A stretch of DNA of 37,015 nucleotides, taken from positions 1 to 37,015 of the forward strand of contig MCFH01000121.1 of the NCBI GenBank assembly GCA_002104945.1, written 5' to 3'. Positions 31,289 to 37,015 of this stretch are shown here, in pieces (within the stretch, counting starts at the first letter, position 1; the number at the start of each line of letters is the position of its first letter). The position numbers were made by a program, and so were the translations under genes. The notes under the pieces are model-generated. The model ran no database searches, was not told the DNA's origin, and saw nothing but the letters and a program-made list of their open reading frames with translations. The stretch is from Piromyces finnis. Lineage: Eukaryota; Neocallimastigomycota; Neocallimastigomycetes; Neocallimastigales; Neocallimastigaceae.

Positions 31289-33515
31289 TGATGCGTTGAC
31301 CGATATATTTTTGAATAATATAATGTCTTTAATAAATAATAAATTCTATATTATTATGATGAAACAATAAATTTAAAATAAAATAAAATATGTTTTATAA
31401 TTAACAAGTAAATCACTCAAAACTCAAAAATAAACTCTTATTATGTTTTAAATTCTTTATTATATTTTATAATTTATTTATTATCTATTTATTGTCTTTT
31501 TATTCTCTATTTATTGTCCGATTTTTATGAAGAAGAATTTTATCTTCCTTTTATACATTTTCATTTATTACATGTATTATTATTTTTAACTATTAAATAT
31601 TATTATTACTATTGTTATTATTTATTAAAATTAAAAGAATAAATTAAAATTATGTCTTAGTATTATAAAATATTATAGAATATTACTTATTTGATTTTCT
31701 TATTACTTCAAAATGCTTAAATTTAGAAAAATTATTATAAATTATCATTGACTATCATTAAATGTATAATACCTTGAATAAAATAATTAAAATTTAAAAT
31801 TAAAATAATATTAAAATAAAATTAAAATAATATTAAAATAAAATTAAAACAAAATTAAAATATTAAAAGTATCAATTATTATAAATACTCATTTTATACA
31901 GAAACATAAAAGAGTTCTGTATTTTATCTTTAGAATCGTTATTATTGTTCTATTTCCAGGTTTTAAGTTTATCATTTTAGTAATAATTACTCAATTATTT
32001 ATTTATTAATTTATATATATAAATTTAAAAGAATTTCTAAGGATAAAACACTAGAATTAATAATTTGATGTATACCATTTTATTTTTAGTTTATTTATTC
32101 AATTTTATTTATTTATTATTATTTTATTATTTTAATACATTATTGGATTAAGTTGTTTTATTTTATTTAATAATTTATTTTATTATTATCCCTATTAGGT
32201 CGTTTTTACTCAGAATTTATTATATTATTTATTTAAGAAGGGGTTATATTTTCATAAAATTATTATTCATTCATTTTTAAGGGTTATTATCATTTATTTT
32301 TATTGTAAGTTACTATGGGTTAAGTCGTTGTAAAGTGGGCTTGGGTTGATATGTAACTTGATCAGAATGTTTTATATAATATAACTTAATTTACTAATAA
32401 AATATTAAACTTATTTATTATTAAATCTTTTCTTCAGAACTTATTAAAGAATTTAAATAATACTAATTTAAAAATTAAATAGGTTTTTATATTTAAAATA
32501 AAAATTTTAATATAATTTAATTATGAAATTTGTTTATTAATTATTTATTTATTAAGATAATATTTATTAAGTTATATTATAGTTAATAATTAATAATCTT
32601 ACAAAGAATTTTAAAATTGATTTCAATTCTTTGTTTAAATACTTTTTTCTTACATATAATAAAATTACATTGATATTAATATTGATATTAATAATAAAGA
32701 TAAAAATAAAATAATTTTAAATTAAAATATTAATAATTGATATTGATATTAATAATATGAATTCATATGATAGATCTTAAGATTAATCTTCTAAATTACT
32801 TTTAAAATAAAAGTATTGTTTTAACCATTTTAAATTGTAAATATTTAATATTATAAATTGAGATTTTGGTTTGATTATGATTGAGGTTATTAATAAAAAA
32901 TTGTTTGAAAATTATTAATTAATTTTTATAATTAATTAGGTTTGAAAGTAAGAATACTTATTATCTAACTTTATTTAATAATAATGGAGAATTTTTTAAA
33001 TTGAATTATTTATAGAAAGTTGGATGACATGAATAATGATTTTAATTATATAAAATAATATTGATCATTTTAATATATATTATTATATATTAATTGAAAC
33101 TAATCAATTCTTTAAATTGCTATATCTCAAGAACTAGTGGTCTAAATTAGCTGATAATTTGTGAGAATATAGATCTCAACTAGTACTTTCTAATAAAATT
33201 AATTTGAATTCTCTAGAAAAGGAAAATAGGACACGAGATTCAGAAGTTGTCACTAGTTTCGTATAACGTATTTTTTCTCAAGGGTTAATTTATTGAAAAT
33301 TAAATTTTTGTGATCCTTAACCCTTTTCAATATTAAATTTTTCCAAGTGATCTTTTTAATTATTTTTAAACGTATTTTATAATTTTTGAAATATAAATTT
33401 GATTTTTAAATTGTTTATTTGAATATTTAATTTATTTTTAATCGTCTTCTATTCTTGACAGTTATTAAGCTAGTTTTTATTATGTTTTTATATGAGTAGA
33501 GTATTTAGAATGACA
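31289..33515 (+). mobile_element. LTR-like repeat E, right copy, interrupted by a solo LTR D
   Basis: This copy starts TGATGCGTTGACCG at 31289 and is the inverted match of the left copy. It runs to 32328 and resumes at 33461 after the D insertion, with the AGCTAGTTTTTATTATG segment. An end at ACA near 33515 is a guess. Joining across the insertion recreates the sequence of the left copy almost exactly. Confidence 0.6.
32329..33460 (-). mobile_element. solo LTR of family D inside repeat E
   Basis: This is a 1132-bp inverted copy of 28806-29972, with termini TG at 32329 and CA at 33459-33460 on +. It includes the conserved ACAAAGAATT/AATTCTTTGT hairpin (32601-32634). The flanks GTCGT and GTTAT are not a duplication. 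Deleting the LTR alone restores the uninterrupted repeat E order seen in the left copy. It is antisense to E, and its point of entry is within a few bases of the site used by the B LTR in the other E copy. Confidence 0.85.
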
Positions 33516-33603
33516 CACGTTCAAATATACCTTAATTCTAAATAAGCTTAGAAAGTGGTATATTTGTGTGTAATTGAATGATTTATTTTTACTTGCTCAT
33601 TCT
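33507..33603 (+). repeat. large composite stem-loop at the end of repeat E
   Basis: ACACAC (33513-33518) pairs with GTGTGT (33566-33571). After a 4-nt bulge AAATATACC (33523-33531) pairs with GGTATATTT (33557-33565), and TTCTAA (33536-33541) pairs with TTAGAA (33548-33553). An outer pair AGAATGA (33507-33513) / TCATTCT (33597-33603) shares one base with the first stem. It resembles a cruciform or an RNA precursor hairpin, but no function is known. Confidence 0.7.
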
Positions 33604-33952
33604 ACAAGTTTATATAATTATTAAATATAATTTAAAGTTTTAAAAACACATCTTGTTTTATAATATTAGTTTATTTATTTAAAATAAATGTATAATACAT
33701 CTCGCTATGTATTATAAAAAAATATATATTAATTTATTATAATTTTAAAATATTCTAATTTTCCTGGCTAATTAGTAACAATCTTTAAAAATAATATTTT
33801 CTATTTCTATTTATAATAAATAATTACATTTAAGTTTGTTTATAAACAAAAGTTGTTTATATTTTACATTTTTAAAATTTAATTAAACATTTATATTTTA
33901 TATTATTTTGATTATTTACTATTATTTTAATTTATATTAAGTTTATATAATC
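33604..33952. other. AT-rich spacer, nothing recognised
   Basis: No ORF, RNA gene or repeat was recognised between the hairpin and the solo LTR F. Confidence 0.5.
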
Positions 33953-33957
33953 TTAAA

Positions 33958-35089
33958 TGTTAAGTTTTTGGGTTTGGTTATGCGGCCAGGTCAGAATGTT
34001 ATTAATTATATAGTAAAAATGTTTTTTAAGAAATTAAATTTAATTATAAAATAACACCTTAAACTCCCAAATGAAAAATGAAAAATTTTTATTTACTTTA
34101 AAATAACTTTTTATAAATTTTTTATTTATTTAATAATAATAATATAAATGATATTATAAGTAACTATATAATTAAGATTATAACTATAATCTTTACAAAG
34201 AATTAAAATCGAATTCAATTCATTCTCTTTTATATTCTTTGTTCAGATTATTAAATTGATATTAATAAGAATAAAGTATTACATGTAATATATTAGTAAT
34301 ATAATTAAATAAGTAATAAGATGGTTTGTTTGTTTGTTTGTTTGTCATGACATAAAATAAAATAAACATATGATTAATCATTTAAACAGTTGATCCTAAT
34401 TAGTAATTATAAAAACTATTCAATTAATAATTCATCATTATTAATTGATATTACCATAACATATTTGTTATAATTAAATAATTATTATTTTCAAAATTAT
34501 TTCTAATAAAACTTGCCGTTAACCTATTTTATAATAATTAAGATTATTTAATTTATAGGTGTTAACTGTTACACCTAAATGGGTCTAGTTCTATTTTTAG
34601 TAACAATCGTTATCATTAATTAAATTAATATAACTAAAATTCCTATTGATATATTTTTAATTTCATCAAGTCATAAGAAATATTTATGATCCATACTTGA
34701 TATCATATTGATTTTAATTTACTTAATAAAATCTTTAAATGATCATAACTTCCTTAAATGATCAGTTAGAAGGACCGCGATTGTACCAAATTGTAGCTTT
34801 CTTCCTAAGCTTTCCAATAAACCTAGTTTCATCACCGTAGCACTTACAGCCGTAGCGATCGTTTTTGGCGAGTTACACCTTATTTCGTACTTGCTTATTT
34901 TTGGTTAAGGGTTATAGTGTATTGATATTAAATTTTGGAAATCATAACCCTTTCACTGAATCAAAATTTAAAAGGTGACTTTTAAAAGTGTTTTAAAATA
35001 ATTATTGAAATTATTTAATTATAATTATTATGTTTAATTAATTATAGATATTATCTGAATTTGTTTTAAATCCAGTTAATATCTTCACA
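33958..35089 (-). mobile_element. solo LTR of family F with 5-bp target-site duplication
   Basis: This 1132-bp LTR starts TGTTAAG and ends CTTCACA on +. It is flanked by TTAAA at 33953-33957 and 35090-35094. It is a diverged relative of LTR D: both have GGTCAGAATG- or GATCAGAATG-type sequence just inside one end, an ACAAAGAAT/ATTCTTTGT hairpin (34195-34242 here), and a similar length. A (TTTG)5 microsatellite lies at about 34324-34343. There is no internal region. The right duplication directly touches the family B LTR at 35095. Confidence 0.8.
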
Positions 35090-35094
35090 TTAAA

Positions 35095-36128
35095 TGTAAA
35101 AGTTTTACTAAACTTATAATTTAATATTAAAATATTAAATTAAATAAAAGGTTAAAAGATAACTAGGTTAGAAAAAAAAATGTTTTATTAAAATAATCTT
35201 AATTGATTTATAAATGAATAATTATATTATGTATTATAGTTAAAATAATTCCTTTTTATTTTATTTAAAGAATATATATAATAATAAGATTATTTAATAG
35301 TAATACTTATTAAGTATTAATAAGTTAATAATCTTTACAAAGATTTAATTCATAAAACTATTCTAAACTATTTATACTATTTGTAATTTTACATTTAATA
35401 ATAAAATAACTTTTCAATACATGATTATATTCATAATATATTTTATAATACTTAAACTAAACTTAAGACTTATTCCTAATTATTAAAAAATAACTATTGT
35501 TTATAATATTCATAATATTAATTATTTCTTAATTATAATATAATTCATTGAATATAATATTAATAATTATAATCCTCTAGTTCAAAGATTATAAATTATG
35601 TTATTGAAATAATTATTATAAAATAAAGTTAATTAGTTCCGGAAAATAATTTTAATTTAATTAAACAATAATTTTTTATACTTTGAGTGAATGATTTATG
35701 TTTGATATATCAGGGGTGATCATTCTCTGAATAAACAATTAATCATTACTAACAAAATATCTTTAAATTGGAATATCTCGTGAACCAGCAGAGATATTGA
35801 CATGATTTTAAGATATGTTGTTTGTCTCGAGCGTGGCTTTCTAACGAACTTAATTATAACCAAAATATTTTTATTCAAAAATCGTCATTCGTTGAGGAGA
35901 TACGCGTGTTTTTTCTTATTCCATTTTAACGATAAGGGTTAAAGTTATTTATTATAAAAATTATTAAGGGTTAAGGTCATATTTTAACCTTTTCTAAATT
36001 TTTAAATATTTCTTAATAAAATTTTATAATTTATTTGAAAATAAAATATTTGTTGATTTTGAATTTTCATAAGTGATTTCACAATTCCAAGTGATCTTGA
36101 AATTGTAATTTCACTAGTATTCGTGACA
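35095..36128 (-). mobile_element. 3' LTR of another family B element
   Basis: This 1034-bp copy is almost base-for-base the inverted form of 17793-18826 and has the same length. On + it starts TGTAAAAG and ends CGTGACA. The polypurine tract lies at 36129-36140 and the internal sequence follows to the right, so it is the 3' LTR of an element on the minus strand whose body lies beyond the window. Confidence 0.9.
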
Positions 36129-37015
36129 TCGCTCCGCCAAAAAAAATCGAATACCAGGCGATTGAAATAATATAAAATAAAGTTGTATAATAAAGAATAA
36201 TTGAAATAAATTGAAGTAGTATATATTAAATATAAACCAATATATAGTTGTATGTGTAACATGAAATAAAATGGTAACTAAATAAAGAATATATTTAATA
36301 TAATATGTAGAATATATTGCAATATATGAAATAAAATTAAAAAACATTTTCTTGTGTAACATTCAGTCAAATTCATAAAATTTTTGAAAGAAATGTTGAA
36401 ATTTAAATTGATCATTGAGTGAAAAAATTGAAATTCGTACGAAAAATTAAAATTTGAATAAGAAATATTATTCCTAGGATATTGAAACACTTTTTATTTT
36501 TGAAAAATGTTAACATTTGCTAAAATAATTGAAATTTCAAAAATTGATCAAATAAACTTTAATTAATATGATTTTGAAAAAAAAAAATTTTTGAAATTTT
36601 TGAAAAATTTTTAATAATAAAAAATTTTTTCATTAAATACAAAAAAATTTTGAACTAAACTTTTTGAAAAAATGTCACTGAAGACTATTGATTTTAATGA
36701 TCGATCGAGATGGTGACAATATTGAAATTGATACTATTGAATAGAGAATAAAATAAGCATTAACAACATATAAATATTTGTAATTGTACTGCTAAAATAA
36801 ATTGAAAATTATTCTCTTTAAATATTTAATTTTCATTATAAAAATTTTGTGTTTTAAATTAAATAAATTGATAAAATTGTTGGATCAAAAATTATTGAAT
36901 TGAAATTTAACATTCATAGAAAAAAATTTTTGAAATTTGTGTTGAAATGTATTAGATGAGTAATACAAATTGTAATAAAACATAATGTTAGTGAAAGATA
37001 TTAATAAATTTTTAA
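36129..37015 (-). mobile_element. 3' noncoding part of the third family B element (runs off window)
   Basis: This is inverted and near identical to about 16905-17792. The window ends about 30 bp before the expected pol stop. It contains no gene; the short frames here are the same spurious ones seen in the other copies. Being clean and full length, it serves as an internal control showing that family B copies need not carry the indels of the left palindrome arm. Confidence 0.85.

Noticed and set aside
33507-33603. A tRNA or other known RNA gene
   Set aside because: There is no T-arm consensus, anticodon arm or CCA-type layout. It is only a hairpin of unknown role.

Overview
The window is a eukaryotic, very AT-rich repeat block with no host gene that I can recognise. 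By eye only a fifth to a quarter of bases are G or C. Everything that can be named is Ty3/gypsy (Metaviridae) LTR retrotransposon: coding regions, LTRs, solo LTRs, and nested or rearranged fragments. The chromodomain-type pol genes and the AT-rich, Asn-rich style suggest an early-diverging fungus. From general familiarity the family-C pol looks most like elements of arbuscular mycorrhizal fungi (Glomeromycotina). That is a guess, and anaerobic gut fungi or other AT-rich lineages are not excluded.

Layout. (1) 1-6837: element A, a decayed chromovirus on +, with gag, protease, RT/RNase H, integrase and a C-terminal chromodomain. It is broken by about ten frameshifts and followed by a polypurine tract and a 3' LTR starting at 5223. 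(2) 6838-18826: a giant palindrome of family B. The right arm (12841-18826, +) carries a gag fragment, a protease ORF, an intact-looking pol and a 3' LTR. The left arm (6838-about 12664, -) is its inverted copy. About 175 bp between the arms occurs once. Both arms stop exactly at the LTR terminal dinucleotide, and neither has a 5' LTR. The left arm is full of single-base indels relative to the right. (3) 18827-25817: element C, the best-preserved element. It has a 5' LTR (first 44 bp missing), gag, pol, a polypurine tract and a 3' LTR. The two LTRs have the same length over the shared 815 bp and look identical. (4) 25818-35094: an LTR graveyard. Two copies of an LTR-like repeat E lie in inverted orientation, each interrupted by a solo LTR of a different family (B in one, D in the other) at practically the same position. 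A second D LTR, a diverged LTR Y, a solo LTR F with a perfect TSD and several long hairpins lie between and beside them. (5) 35095-37015: the 3' LTR and 3' untranslated part of another family-B element on -, running off the window.

How the genes work. In each element Gag forms the particle. Protease matures the polyprotein, RT/RNase H makes cDNA between the LTRs, and integrase inserts it. Element C shows the clearest expression logic. Gag ends in a TTTAAAT slippery heptamer directly before its stop codon, a 7-nt spacer follows, then a hairpin that can form an H-type pseudoknot, and the -1 frame is open for 1323 codons of Pol. This is a textbook layout for programmed -1 ribosomal frameshifting. 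Element A carries a recognisable chromodomain for chromatin targeting, B a divergent one, and C none that I see.

Most valuable second looks: the C frameshift signal, the B palindrome (real fold-back cDNA or rearrangement versus assembly join), and the same-site insertion of two LTR families in the two E copies.
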